Source of the DNA: an uncultured Bacteroidales bacterium
Lineage (GTDB): Bacteria > Bacteroidota > Bacteroidia > Bacteroidales > Muribaculaceae
DNA: 64,000 nt
Assembly: GCA_900544535.1 (NCBI GenBank)
Contig: UQVH01000012.1
Span: 1-64,000, forward strand
Direction of reading: 5' to 3'
Shown here: in pieces, positions 16,276 to 25,025 of the stretch
Numbering within the stretch: position 1 is the stretch's first letter
How the letters are laid out: every line of letters starts with the position of its first letter
The notes under the pieces: generated by a model
Told to the model about the DNA's origin: nothing
Database searches by the model: none
The model's input: only the letters and a program-made list of their open reading frames with translations
Made by a program: the position numbers and the translations under genes

Positions 16276-17766
16276 ATGGCAGGAATCAAATCACTGGCCA
16301 AAGATACGGCCATCTATGGCCTGAGTAGCATTGTCGGGCGCTTTCTCAACTGGTGTCTTGTGCCGCTCTATACCCGCATGTTTCCCTCGGCCGAATACGG
16401 CGTCGTCACCTTTATATATTCTGTTGTCGCGCTCGCGCTGATCATCCTGACCTACGGGATGGAAACCGGATTCTTCCGCTTTGCCAACCATGAGCGCTAC
16501 AAGGACCCGATGGAGGTTTATTCTACGTCGCTCCTGTCGCTCGCGGCCAGCTCGACGGCGTTCATTGTTCTGATCATGGCTCTCATCGGGCCTGTCAGCG
16601 AGGCGATGCACTGCGGGGGACACGAGAGCTATGTGGTCATGATGGGCCTGACGGTGGCGATCGACGCATTCTGCTGCCTGCCGTTCTCCTATCTGCGTTT
16701 CCGCAAGCGTCCGATGCGTTTTGCGATGCTGCGCCTGATCAATATCGGGCTGAACATCGGTTTGAATCTCTTTTTCATCCTTATCTGTCCCTGGCTGTGG
16801 GTGCAGGCTCCGGGATGGATCGCATGGTTCTATGACCCGGACTTCGGGATAGGCTATATCTTCCTTGCCAACCTGGTCAGCTCGGCGGTGACCATGCTTC
16901 TGCTTCTGCCTGAGCTGAGAGGGTTCAGCTGGAAATTCAACCCGCGTCTGTGGCGCGAGATGATCGTCTACTCGGCGCCGTTACTGGTGCTCGGCGTGGC
17001 CGGCATCATGAACAGTACTCTCTACTCGATCCTTTTCCCCGAACTCTATCCTGACAAGGCCGAGGCCATGTCGCAGCTCGGTATCTACGGCGCTAACATA
17101 AAGATAGCCATTGTCATGGTCATGTTTATCCAGGCCTTCCGTTTCGCTTACGAGCCGTTTATCTTCGCCAAAGCAAAGGACCGCGGCGACGACCGGATGC
17201 AGAGCTACCGCGACGCGATGAAATATTTCGTCATCTTCGCGATGGTCATCTTCCTCGCGGTGATGTTCTATCTCGACATACTGCGCCTTTTCATTGCCGA
17301 AAGCTATTTCAGCGGTCTGAAGGTAGTGCCGATCGTGATGATCGCCGAATTTTTCTTCGGAATCTTCTTCAATCTGTCGCTGTGGTACAAACTCACGGAT
17401 AAGACGGTTTGGGGAATGTGGTTCTCGCTGCTCGGACTGGTGATCACTGTGGTGCTCAACGTTGTGCTTGTGCCGCGCTACGGCTATATGGGCTGCGCCT
17501 GGGCTTCGTTTGCCTGCTACGGGACAATGATGGCCGTCAGCTATTTCGTGGGGCTTGTCAAGTTCCCGATCGGCTATCAGGTGTCGCGCCTTGTGTTTTA
17601 TTTCGTCAGCGCCATAGCCCTCTGGTTCTTTGCCGAGCTCATTGCTTTCGGCAGCAAGCCCTGGCTCAACATGATCATCCGCACACCGCTGTTATTGGCT
17701 TATATTCTCATGGCCATGCGCATCGAACGCATCAGGGTGAGTGATTTGATTCCGCGCCGCCGCTGA
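16276..17766 (+). CDS. Polysaccharide flippase of the MOP/MATE superfamily
   Basis: A 496-residue integral membrane protein with 12-14 hydrophobic segments. The N-terminus (LAKDTAIYGLSSIVGRFLNW) and the first helices (YTRMFPSAEYGVVTFIYSV) are typical of Wzx-like lipopolysaccharide and O-antigen flippases of Bacteroidota. It would move lipid-linked glycans across the inner membrane for cell-surface polysaccharide. No glycosyltransferase cluster surrounds it here; it follows ruvB by 42 bases and may be co-transcribed. Confidence 0.85.
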   Translation: MAGIKSLAKDTAIYGLSSIVGRFLNWCLVPLYTRMFPSAEYGVVTFIYSVVALALIILTYGMETGFFRFANHERYKDPMEVYSTSLLSLAASSTAFIVLIMALIGPVSEAMHCGGHESYVVMMGLTVAIDAFCCLPFSYLRFRKRPMRFAMLRLINIGLNIGLNLFFILICPWLWVQAPGWIAWFYDPDFGIGYIFLANLVSSAVTMLLLLPELRGFSWKFNPRLWREMIVYSAPLLVLGVAGIMNSTLYSILFPELYPDKAEAMSQLGIYGANIKIAIVMVMFIQAFRFAYEPFIFAKAKDRGDDRMQSYRDAMKYFVIFAMVIFLAVMFYLDILRLFIAESYFSGLKVVPIVMIAEFFFGIFFNLSLWYKLTDKTVWGMWFSLLGLVITVVLNVVLVPRYGYMGCAWASFACYGTMMAVSYFVGLVKFPIGYQVSRLVFYFVSAIALWFFAELIAFGSKPWLNMIIRTPLLLAYILMAMRIERIRVSDLIPRRR

Positions 17767-17829
17767 GTGACTTCTGGAGCCTTGCGCTTAAGATTTTTCA
17801 GTCTGTGGTGTGGCGGTGGATAATTTTTG

Positions 17830-17861
17830 TTTGTCCGAATGGCGAAAAAACGCTAACTTTG
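17830..17861 (+). promoter_or_regulatory. Promoter of rseC-rnfB-rnfC
   Basis: TTTG at 17830-17833 and TAACTTTG at 17854-17861, separated by 20 bases, match the Bacteroidota consensus. Transcription should begin near 17868, leaving a leader of about 26 bases before ATG 17894. Confidence 0.75.
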
Positions 17862-17893
17862 CAGACGCATAAAATTGTTTTCTATCCGATTTG

Positions 17894-18316
17894 ATGAACA
17901 AAGAAGACGTAACACACCGCGGAGTGGTCGAGTCAGTCGGCATCGACTCGCTGACCATCCGGACCGAGGAAGCATGTAAGTGCGACGGATGTGCCCTGAC
18001 CGCCCTTTGCAATACAAAGGACGGCGGTCATGAACTCCTGACCATCGACACTCCACTGGCTTCGGACTATGCCCCCGGTGACCGCGTTGAGGTCACGGCC
18101 ACTTCAGGCTCGACCCTGAGGGCGACATGGTGGGCACTCGTGCTGCCGACCCTGATCTTCGGCGGCTCGGTTGTCGGTTGCCGTCTCGGTTTCCCTGAAC
18201 TTGGCGGCTGGTCGCTGGCGGTGGGGTTCGGACTTCTCTTCATCTACGATCTCTTCCTCTACCGGTGTCGGCGCCGGCTGGCCCAGAAAATCAGCTGGAA
18301 AATCAGGCGCCTATAA
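17894..18316 (+). CDS. rseC: RseC-family membrane protein (SoxR-reducing/Rnf-associated)
   Basis: 140 residues. The N-terminal part contains four cysteines in the RseC pattern (CKCDGCALTALC), thought to act in redox sensing or electron transfer, followed by two membrane segments (TWWALVLPTLIFGGSVVGC and SLAVGFGLLFIYDLFLY). ATG 17894 is chosen over an in-frame TTG one codon upstream. Proteins of this family are regularly encoded just before rnfB in Bacteroidota, as here (49-base gap), and are thought to support the Rnf complex. Confidence 0.85.
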   Translation: MNKEDVTHRGVVESVGIDSLTIRTEEACKCDGCALTALCNTKDGGHELLTIDTPLASDYAPGDRVEVTATSGSTLRATWWALVLPTLIFGGSVVGCRLGFPELGGWSLAVGFGLLFIYDLFLYRCRRRLAQKISWKIRRL

Positions 18317-18365
18317 AATTGTCGATAAAATATATCTGTTATACAGACTCTTATAATTTTTTACC

Positions 18366-19253
18366 ATGAATGTTGTTGTAACTTCCATTATTGTTCTTGG
18401 GGTTATCGGAATAGTGGGCGCGGCCGTGCTCTATCTTGTGGCCAAGCGCTTCCACGTCCAGGAAGATCCCCGTATTGACCAAGTAGAAGCCCTCCTGCCC
18501 GGCGCCAACTGCGGCGGTTGCGGACGGAGCGGATGCCGTGACTTCGCTGCCGCATGTGTCGGCGCCGATACTCTCGACGGCCTCTCCTGCCCGGCTTCCG
18601 GAAGCGCAGTCATGAAAAAGATCGGCGAGATCGTCGGACTGGCTGCCGCTGAGACCAAACCGAAAATAGCAGTGATCAAATGTAACGGCACCTGCGACCT
18701 GCGTCCGCAGATTGCCCGCTTCGAGGGCGCTCCCACCTGCGCCGTGCTTGCATCGCTCGGAAGCGGCGAATCGGCCTGCCCCAACGGCTGTCTCGGTTGC
18801 GGTGACTGCGTGGCTGCCTGCCCCTACGGTGCCATGAAGATGAATCTTGAGACCGGCCTGCCAGAAGTCATCGAAGACAAATGTGTCGGTTGCGGCGCCT
18901 GCGTCAAGGCATGCCCCCGCTCGATCATCGAATTGCGTTTCAAGGGTCCGCGCGGCATGAGAGTCTATGTCGCCTGCTCCAACAAGGAGAAAGGCGCGCT
19001 GGCCATGAAGGAGTGTAAGGTCGCCTGCATCGGCTGCTCGAAGTGTCTTAAAGAGTGTACTCACGAAGCCATTACCATCGCCAACAATCTTTCATATATC
19101 GACTACGAGAAGTGCAAGCTTTGCCGCAAATGTGTCGATGTCTGTCCGACCCATGCGATCCATGCCGTCAACTTCCCCGTGAAGAAAGCTCCCGCAGCCG
19201 ACGCCACACCCGCGGCCGCTCCGAAACCCAAAACAGAAGAAACACCCGCCTGA
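18366..19253 (+). CDS. rnfB: Rnf complex iron-sulfur subunit RnfB
   Basis: RnfB carries electrons from ferredoxin in the ion-translocating ferredoxin:NAD+ oxidoreductase. The 295 residues start with one membrane anchor (VVVTSIIVLGVIGIVGAAVL), then the RnfB-type four-cysteine cluster (Cys49, 52, 57, 74 in NCGGCGRSGC...C), then four ferredoxin-type CxxCxxCxxxC motifs at about 142-152, 173-183, 221-231 and 250-260. The C-terminus is an Ala/Pro/Lys-rich tail. It lies between rseC and rnfC, with a gap of only four bases to rnfC. Confidence 0.95.
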   Translation: MNVVVTSIIVLGVIGIVGAAVLYLVAKRFHVQEDPRIDQVEALLPGANCGGCGRSGCRDFAAACVGADTLDGLSCPASGSAVMKKIGEIVGLAAAETKPKIAVIKCNGTCDLRPQIARFEGAPTCAVLASLGSGESACPNGCLGCGDCVAACPYGAMKMNLETGLPEVIEDKCVGCGACVKACPRSIIELRFKGPRGMRVYVACSNKEKGALAMKECKVACIGCSKCLKECTHEAITIANNLSYIDYEKCKLCRKCVDVCPTHAIHAVNFPVKKAPAADATPAAAPKPKTEETPA

Positions 19254-19257
19254 AACC

Positions 19258-20604
19258 ATGAAACTCCATACGTTTAAAATTGGCGGCATCCATCCCGCCG
19301 AAAACAAGATAGCGGCCGGCAAGCCGATCGAAAACATGCCCCTCCCCGCTGAGGTTGTACTTCCGGTGGCACAGCACATCGGCGCCCCGGCCAAACCCGT
19401 AGTCAAGAAAGGCGACAAGGTAAAGCGCGGCGATATGGTGGCAGAACCGGGAGGATTTGTCTCGGCTCCTGTCCATACTCCCATCTCAGGCACGGTTGTC
19501 AAGATCGACGTCTGCCGCAATCCGCAGGGCCTGCCCGTAGAGGCAATCTATATCAAGAGCGACGAGGCTGACCGCGAAGCCGATGCAAAGGCCCTCGAAC
19601 AGCGCGATACTCCGGTGCGCAATGAAGCCGAGCTTGCCGCTCTCGATGCAAAGGCCATCATCGACATCATCAAGAATGCAGGTATCGTAGGTCTTGGAGG
19701 CGCCACCTTCCCCTGCCACGTCAAGCTTTCGCCTCCTCCCGGATCGAAAGCCGAGATCGTCATCATCAACGCCGCCGAATGCGAGCCCTGTCTCTCGTGC
19801 GACGACATGCTTATGCGTGAGAATCCCCGCGAGATCGTCAAGGGCGTCAGCCTTCTGATGAAAGCCGCAGGAGTCGACCGCGGAGTCATCGCCATCGAAA
19901 ACAACAAGCCCGAAGCCATCGAGGCTCTCACTCAGGCCGCAGCTACAGTGCCCGGTCTGGAGGTGATGCCGATGCAGGTGAAATATCCGCAGGGCGGTGA
20001 AAAGCAGCTAATCGAGGCTGTTATCGGCAAGGAAGTGCCTTCAGGCGCACTGCCGATCGCAACCGGCGCCATTGTCCAGAACGTAGCCACCGCCTATGCC
20101 GTCTATCGTGCCGTAGTGCTCGGAGAGCCTCTGATGGACCGAGTGCTCACCCTCCACGACGGGAATAACGGCCGTAATCTCCGTGTGCCTTTCGGAACCA
20201 TCCTCGCCACACTCACCGAGGGCCTTGAGGAACCTGAAAAGATCATTATCGGCGGCCCGATGATGGGACGTACTGCCTCCACACTCCAGACTCCGATGAT
20301 CAAAGGTACCTCAGGCATTCTGCTTGACAAGCGCTATGCCCACCGCCAGCCGGTCGAGAACTGTATCCGTTGCGGACGCTGCTCCGACGCCTGCCCGATG
20401 GGACTCGAACCCTTCCTGCTTGCGACTCTCTCGCGTTTGCATGAATGGGACGAGGTCGAGAACAACAAGGTTGTCAACTGTATCGAGTGCGGATCGTGCA
20501 GCTACGCCTGTCCCGCCTCCCGTCCGGTTGTCGATTTCGTGCGTCTCGGCAAGCAGACCGTCATGGCCGCCATGCGCGCCCGTGCCGCCGCAAAAAAATG
20601 CTGA
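19258..20604 (+). CDS. rnfC: Rnf complex NADH-binding subunit RnfC
   Basis: RnfC is the peripheral subunit that binds NADH and FMN and passes electrons within the Rnf complex. It is 448 residues long. The N-terminal region is a lipoyl-like barrel (PIENMPLPAEVVLPVAQHIG), followed by the Rossmann-type NADH domain with GLGGATFPCHVKL, a soluble-ligand-binding beta-grasp part, and two C-terminal 4Fe-4S motifs (CIRCGRCSDACPMG and CIECGSCSYACPAS). All of these are intact. The usual followers rnfD, rnfG, rnfE and rnfA are absent: a long perfect hairpin and then an aminotransferase gene come next. Confidence 0.95.
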   Translation: MKLHTFKIGGIHPAENKIAAGKPIENMPLPAEVVLPVAQHIGAPAKPVVKKGDKVKRGDMVAEPGGFVSAPVHTPISGTVVKIDVCRNPQGLPVEAIYIKSDEADREADAKALEQRDTPVRNEAELAALDAKAIIDIIKNAGIVGLGGATFPCHVKLSPPPGSKAEIVIINAAECEPCLSCDDMLMRENPREIVKGVSLLMKAAGVDRGVIAIENNKPEAIEALTQAAATVPGLEVMPMQVKYPQGGEKQLIEAVIGKEVPSGALPIATGAIVQNVATAYAVYRAVVLGEPLMDRVLTLHDGNNGRNLRVPFGTILATLTEGLEEPEKIIIGGPMMGRTASTLQTPMIKGTSGILLDKRYAHRQPVENCIRCGRCSDACPMGLEPFLLATLSRLHEWDEVENNKVVNCIECGSCSYACPASRPVVDFVRLGKQTVMAAMRARAAAKKC

Positions 20605-20644
20605 TTTTCGGGCGGTAAATCCGATAATTAAGGATAAACTTACA

Positions 20645-20700
20645 TAACAGAATGAAAAATGTGCCGGATTTTCGTATCCGGCACATTTTTCATTCTGTTA
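20645..20700. terminator. Perfect 25-bp inverted repeat between rnfC and the aminotransferase
   Basis: Bases 20645-20669 pair without a mismatch with 20676-20700 around a six-base loop (TTTCGT). The core is GTGCCGGAT/ATCCGGCAC, flanked by A-rich then T-rich parts, so an intrinsic terminator can form on the plus strand (TTTTTCATTCTGTT). It would end rseC-rnfBC transcription. Confidence 0.8.
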
Positions 20701-20717
20701 AATCGCCAAATATTGCG

Positions 20718-20725
20718 TATCTTTG
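20718..20725 (+). promoter_or_regulatory. -7 element of the aminotransferase gene
   Basis: TATCTTTG fits TAnnTTTG. The expected -33 position falls at the right arm of the upstream inverted repeat and has TTA rather than TTG, so the promoter is imperfect. The leader would be about 40 bases. Confidence 0.5.
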
Positions 20726-20772
20726 CACCATAATAACCGATTACGACATTAACCATTAAACAAAAACTCATA

Positions 20773-21969
20773 ATGACCCACATTTCTGACAGAGTGCAGG
20801 CGCTTGCACCATCGGCCACACTGGCCATGTCGCAAAAAAGCAACGAGCTCAAAGCTCAGGGAGTCGATGTGATCAATCTTTCAGTCGGCGAACCCGATTT
20901 CGAAACCCCGGCCCATATCAAGGAGGCCGCCAAACGAGCCATTGACGAGAATTACACTTTCTATACTCCCGTGCCCGGCTATCTGTCGCTCCGCAAGGCA
21001 GTGTCCGAGAAGCTTTCCCGCGAAAACGGCGTCAGCTACGCCCCGGAGCAGATCGTGGTGTCAAACGGTGCCAAGCAGGCTCTCTGCAATGTGATCCTCT
21101 CGACGATCAATCCCGGTGACGAGGTGATCATCCCGATGCCCGCGTGGGTAAGCTACGTGGAGATGGTCAAGCTTGCCGGAGGAACGACTGTCGCCGTGAA
21201 CGCCGATATCAGTCAGGATTTCAAGATCACTCCGGCCCAGCTTGAGGGCGCCATAACTCCGGCCACACGCATGATCCTGCTCTGCTCTCCCTCCAACCCG
21301 ACGGGCAGCATCTACTCGCGCGAAGAGCTTCAGGGCCTCGTAGACGTGCTCGCCAAGCATCCGCAGATCCTTGTGCTCGCCGATGAGATCTACGAACACA
21401 TCAATTTCACCGGTTCATTCACCTCGCTGGCCTCTTTCCCCGAAATCGCCGACCGCACCATCATCATCAACGGTGTCTCCAAAGCCTACGCGATGACCGG
21501 CTGGCGTATCGGCTACTGCGCCGCTCCCCAGTGGCTCGCAAAGGCCGTGACCAAGCTCCAGGGCCAGTATTCGTCAAACGCATCCTCGATCGCGCAGAAA
21601 GCCGCCGAGGCTGCCTACACCGGTTCGCAGGAGTGCGTGGCCGAGATGAACAAGGCTTTTGAACGCCGCCGCAACCTCGTTGTGGAACTCGCTTCGCAGA
21701 TCCCCGGACTGAAAGTCAACCGTCCGCAGGGTGCGTTCTATCTCTTCCCCGAAGTGAGCGCTTATGTAGGCAAGACCACACCCGAAGGCAAGACCATCGC
21801 CTCGTCCGCCGATCTCGCCATGTATCTCCTCGAAAAGGGCCACGTGGCCACAGTCGACGGCGGTGCATTCGGCATGGAAGGCTACATCCGCCTGAGCTAC
21901 GCCACTTCCGACGACAATCTCCGCGAGGCCATGCGCCGCATCGCCGAGACCCTCGCCACTCTGAAATAA
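20773..21969 (+). CDS. PLP-dependent class I aminotransferase (aspartate-type)
   Basis: A 398-residue fold-type I aminotransferase, most like the AspC/AspB aspartate transaminases of subgroup I-gamma. Visible motifs are the substrate arginine/tyrosine region SVGEPDFETPAHIKEA, NPTGSIYSREE, ADEIYEHINF, the PLP-lysine segment NGVSKAYAMTGWRIGY and the C-terminal GFxR-like GYIRLSYA. It exchanges an amino group between aspartate (or an aromatic amino acid) and 2-oxoglutarate in the cytoplasm. The precise substrate is not certain from sequence. tyrS follows 42 bases later. Confidence 0.9.
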   Translation: MTHISDRVQALAPSATLAMSQKSNELKAQGVDVINLSVGEPDFETPAHIKEAAKRAIDENYTFYTPVPGYLSLRKAVSEKLSRENGVSYAPEQIVVSNGAKQALCNVILSTINPGDEVIIPMPAWVSYVEMVKLAGGTTVAVNADISQDFKITPAQLEGAITPATRMILLCSPSNPTGSIYSREELQGLVDVLAKHPQILVLADEIYEHINFTGSFTSLASFPEIADRTIIINGVSKAYAMTGWRIGYCAAPQWLAKAVTKLQGQYSSNASSIAQKAAEAAYTGSQECVAEMNKAFERRRNLVVELASQIPGLKVNRPQGAFYLFPEVSAYVGKTTPEGKTIASSADLAMYLLEKGHVATVDGGAFGMEGYIRLSYATSDDNLREAMRRIAETLATLK

Positions 21970-22011
21970 ATTACCACCACATACATACCGAACAAGAACT
22001 ATCTATTGAAA

Positions 22012-23307
22012 ATGGACTTCATAGAAGAACTCTCGTGGCGCGGCATGATCCACCAGATGATGCCCGGCACCGATGAGCAACTTAAGAAAGAAATGACCAC
22101 TGCCTACCTCGGTATCGACCCGACGGCAGACTCCCTTCATATCGGCCACCTGGTCGGAGTGATGATGCTCAAACACTTCCAGCGCGCGGGCCACAAGCCT
22201 ATCGCACTCGTCGGCGGCGCCACAGGCATGATCGGCGACCCCTCGATGAAGAGCCAGGAGCGCAAGCTTCTCGACGAGGAAACTCTCCGCCACAACCAGG
22301 AGGCTATCAAGAAGCAACTTTCGAAGTTCCTTGACTTCGATTCGGACGCTCCCAACGCGGCCGAGATGGTCAACAACTACGACTGGATGAAAAACTTCAC
22401 CTTCCTCGACTTTATCCGTGACGTTGGCAAGCACATCACCGTCAACTACATGATGGCCAAAGACTCCGTGAAGAAGCGTCTGAGCGGCGAGTCGCAGCAG
22501 GGCATGTCGTTCACCGAATTCTCCTACCAGCTCTGCCAGGGCTATGACTTCCTGCACCTCTACAAGGAGAAGAACTGCCGTCTGCAGCTCGGCGGTTCCG
22601 ACCAGTGGGGCAACATCACCACCGGCACCGAGCTTATCCGCCGCACTGCCGGAGGCGAGGCTTTCGCCCTGACCTGCCCGCTGATCACCAAGGCCGACGG
22701 CGGCAAGTTCGGCAAGACCGAGAGCGGCAACGTGTGGCTCGATCCGCGTTACACCTCTCCCTACAAGTTCTATCAGTTCTGGCTCAACGTCTCTGACGCC
22801 GATGCCGAGAAATATATCAAGATCTTCACCGAGCTGACCCGTGAGGAAGTGGCCGCTCTCGTCGAGGAGCAGGCTCAGAACCCCGGCGCACGTCCCTTGC
22901 AGAAGCGTCTTGCCAAAGAGATCACCACAATGGTTCACTCTGCCGAGGACTATGAGGCCGCTGTCGAGGCTTCGCAGATCCTTTTCAGCAACCATGCGGG
23001 TGAGACTCTGCGCAAGATCGACGAGGCTACGCTGCTTGCCGTGATGGAAGGCGTTCCGCAGTTCGAGGTGCCCCGTTCAGCCATCAATGAGGGCGTGAAA
23101 CTCGCCGATCTCCTGACCGAGACCGCACCTGTGTTCCCCTCTAAGGGTGAGATGCGCAAGATGGTGCAGGGTGGCGGCGTCAGCATCAACAAGGAGAAGA
23201 TCTCCGATCCGTATGCTCCCGTGAGCGCCGACATGCTCCTTAACGACAAATACATTCTCGTGCAGCGCGGCAAGAAGAACTACTTCCTGCTCCACGTGAC
23301 CGACTGA
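22012..23307 (+). CDS. tyrS: Tyrosyl-tRNA synthetase
   Basis: Charges tRNA-Tyr. It has 431 residues from ATG 22012 (an in-frame TTG two codons upstream is less likely). The class I signatures are visible as LHIGHLVGVM (exact HIGH) and KFGKTESG (the KMSKS equivalent), together with the tyrosine-binding GGATGMIGDPS and LQLGGSDQWGN. A C-terminal S4-like RNA-binding domain starts near RSAINEGVKLADLLTET and ends KNYFLLHVTD. It may share a transcript with the aminotransferase, and it is followed by its own terminator. Confidence 0.97.
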   Translation: MDFIEELSWRGMIHQMMPGTDEQLKKEMTTAYLGIDPTADSLHIGHLVGVMMLKHFQRAGHKPIALVGGATGMIGDPSMKSQERKLLDEETLRHNQEAIKKQLSKFLDFDSDAPNAAEMVNNYDWMKNFTFLDFIRDVGKHITVNYMMAKDSVKKRLSGESQQGMSFTEFSYQLCQGYDFLHLYKEKNCRLQLGGSDQWGNITTGTELIRRTAGGEAFALTCPLITKADGGKFGKTESGNVWLDPRYTSPYKFYQFWLNVSDADAEKYIKIFTELTREEVAALVEEQAQNPGARPLQKRLAKEITTMVHSAEDYEAAVEASQILFSNHAGETLRKIDEATLLAVMEGVPQFEVPRSAINEGVKLADLLTETAPVFPSKGEMRKMVQGGGVSINKEKISDPYAPVSADMLLNDKYILVQRGKKNYFLLHVTD

Positions 23308-23334
23308 AAGTCCCGCAGGACATACTGACCTACA

Positions 23335-23377
23335 CGAACGCGCCGCCTGATCAATTTCAGTCGGCGCGTTCCGTTTA
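23335..23377 (+). terminator. Terminator after tyrS
   Basis: GAACGCGCCG at 23336-23345 pairs with CGGCGCGTTC at 23362-23371, with an inner CTGA/TCAG pairing. Only a short T run follows (CGTTTATG), so it is of moderate strength. Confidence 0.65.
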
Positions 23378-23760
23378 TGCGGATGTGGATGGTGCAAAAA
23401 AATCTACTATTATAATATAGGTGTAAAAATAAAAACCGGTATGATGTAGGGGTCATCCCGACTTCGCATCATACCGTTTAAACAATAGCATTCAATTAAA
23501 ATAGATTACAGGAGCCATATGTAGCTAACCATTATTGTTCAAATGTTTTTATCTGTTATTCTCGTATAATTATCTGTATGCAAAATTACAACATCATATA
23601 CCCCTTTGCCATACCTAAATTTAAGTAATTTTCTATTTTTTAGGCTCATGAACTAATTGAAATCAATTAGAATCTGTGATAGGGAGGGTTTTGAGAGCCT
23701 GCTCAGCCCCCTGTTTTTATATCTATTTTCAAAGTGTTGATAAAATTATTGGCTGTAATG
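23378..23760. other. AT-rich intergenic stretch with one hairpin
   Basis: No gene is seen on either strand. A 10-bp perfect inverted repeat pairs 23437-23446 (CGGTATGATG) with 23467-23476, enclosing a smaller GGG/CCC stem. It could be a second terminator or the end of an unannotated small RNA. The remainder is low in complexity and leads to the SRP RNA promoter. Confidence 0.4.
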
Positions 23761-23761
23761 C

Positions 23762-23791
23762 TTGCGGATTCGGGGAAAAGTCGTACCTTTG
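23762..23791 (+). promoter_or_regulatory. Promoter of the SRP RNA gene
   Basis: TTG at 23762-23764 and TACCTTTG at 23784-23791 are 19 bases apart, matching the Bacteroidota consensus. The RNA 5' end is predicted five or six bases downstream. Confidence 0.75.
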
Positions 23792-23796
23792 CAGCC

Positions 23797-23893
23797 GGGT
23801 AAGTCCTACACGACCAGCTCCCTGAGAACTCCGCCAGGTCTTGATCGAAGCAACGGTATCAGGTTGTAGCGGTGCGATGTAGTAAGCTTACCC
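23797..23893 (+). ncRNA. ffs: Small signal recognition particle RNA (4.5S)
   Basis: The RNA component of the signal recognition particle, which binds Ffh and targets membrane proteins. The 97-base gene is closed by GGGTAAG at the 5' end and CTTACCC at the 3' end. The conserved apical domain is visible as CCGCCAGGTCTTGATCG, then AAGCAACGGTATCAG, then GTGCGATGTAGT, matching the pattern of helix 8 with its asymmetric and symmetric loops. A T run of six follows directly and acts as terminator. Confidence 0.9.
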
Positions 23894-23909
23894 TTTTTTC
23901 GTGCCCTTT

Positions 23910-24968
23910 TCAGAACTTCACCACCATTTCGGCACACACCTTATCGCCTGCTCCTACGGGGATTACGGCGCCGTGGCGGTAGAAATATTTTTCATAGCTC
24001 AGGCGCAGATCGCAGCGGACGAATTTGTAGATATAGCTGAGAGTTCCGCCGACGGTCACGCGGTTGCGGGGAATATAGTCGGTGTAAAGCTTTCCTTCTT
24101 CATTGCGGACTCCGCTGCTGTAAGCGGTCATACCGTCGAAACGGGCCTGGACCGAAGCGCGGTTGAACACTCCGGCTTTTACCGGAAATCCGTAGTCGGC
24201 AAAAATGTTATAGCCATGGGCGGCTTTATGAGCGTGGTTTACATAATGTTTGTTGAGATATTCACCCTCCACTGTCAGTTCGCCGCGGGTCCATGTCACG
24301 GAGCCTGTCAGAGAGTTGATGCGGATGGAATCAGGAATCAGAGTCTCGGCTCCGGCCGACAGTTTGACCTCTCCGATGGTGTAGACCGCCTTGCCGGCAA
24401 ATGCGAGTTGCTTGACCCAGACATTGTGGTCGGTCATTACGGTCGGATTAAAAGCTCCGGCTTCAAGAGTCAGACGCGAGAATCCGCTTGTCGGCAGCGT
24501 GTAGCTCAGTTTTGCACCTACGCCGCGCACGTTGTTCATCGTGCCGCCGATGAAAGAACGGTTGGAGAAAATGTAGTTGCCCGGACCGCGGAAGCAGTCG
24601 GTGCCGAAAGGCAGACGGAACTGGCCGGCTTGCAGGCGGAGATCTTTGGTGAGCGCGAGGCGTCCCCAGGCGTCAAGGATTTTCATCTTTCCGCGGTCGC
24701 AGAAGTCCGACTGAATATAATAGTCGACGGGCGCAGCGATCGCACCTGAGATGATGACACGGGCATTTCGTACCTGAAAGCGGCTTTCACCTCCTTTGGT
24801 GTCCATTTCCCAGCGGGCACGGATAGCGCCGTTGATCTTAGGGATGAGACTGACTTTGTCTTCCTTTACTTCTTCAGTCTGTGGTTCGGCCGCGGCTGCT
24901 GATGAAAAGACTGCGGCGATCAGTGTCAGAGAGAGGATGTGGCGGAGTTGGCGGAGGTTGAATGACAT
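23910..24968 (-). CDS. Phosphate-selective porin O/P-type outer-membrane protein
   Basis: A 352-residue outer-membrane beta-barrel with a signal peptide of about 27 residues ending AAAAE. The sequence GAIRARWEMDTKGGESRFQV near the start, followed by VDYYIQSDFCDRG and LALTKDLRLQAGQFRLPFG, is typical of the OprO/OprP porin family of Bacteroidota; the chain ends in KF, as expected for a BAM substrate. It is presumed to admit anions or small solutes. It lies 57 bases behind an ECF sigma gene on the same strand and is probably in its operon, and it converges on the SRP RNA gene. Confidence 0.85.
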   Translation of the reverse strand: MSFNLRQLRHILSLTLIAAVFSSAAAAEPQTEEVKEDKVSLIPKINGAIRARWEMDTKGGESRFQVRNARVIISGAIAAPVDYYIQSDFCDRGKMKILDAWGRLALTKDLRLQAGQFRLPFGTDCFRGPGNYIFSNRSFIGGTMNNVRGVGAKLSYTLPTSGFSRLTLEAGAFNPTVMTDHNVWVKQLAFAGKAVYTIGEVKLSAGAETLIPDSIRINSLTGSVTWTRGELTVEGEYLNKHYVNHAHKAAHGYNIFADYGFPVKAGVFNRASVQARFDGMTAYSSGVRNEEGKLYTDYIPRNRVTVGGTLSYIYKFVRCDLRLSYEKYFYRHGAVIPVGAGDKVCAEMVVKF

Positions 24969-25025
24969 GAGGCGGATGAATGTGACAAATGTTATCAGGA
25001 GGGGGCGGCGGAGGGATGGCTTTTC

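Noticed and set aside
23378..23760. tmRNA or 6S RNA near the SRP RNA gene
   Set aside because: No tRNA-like ends, tag reading frame or 6S-type bubble were seen; only one short hairpin is present.
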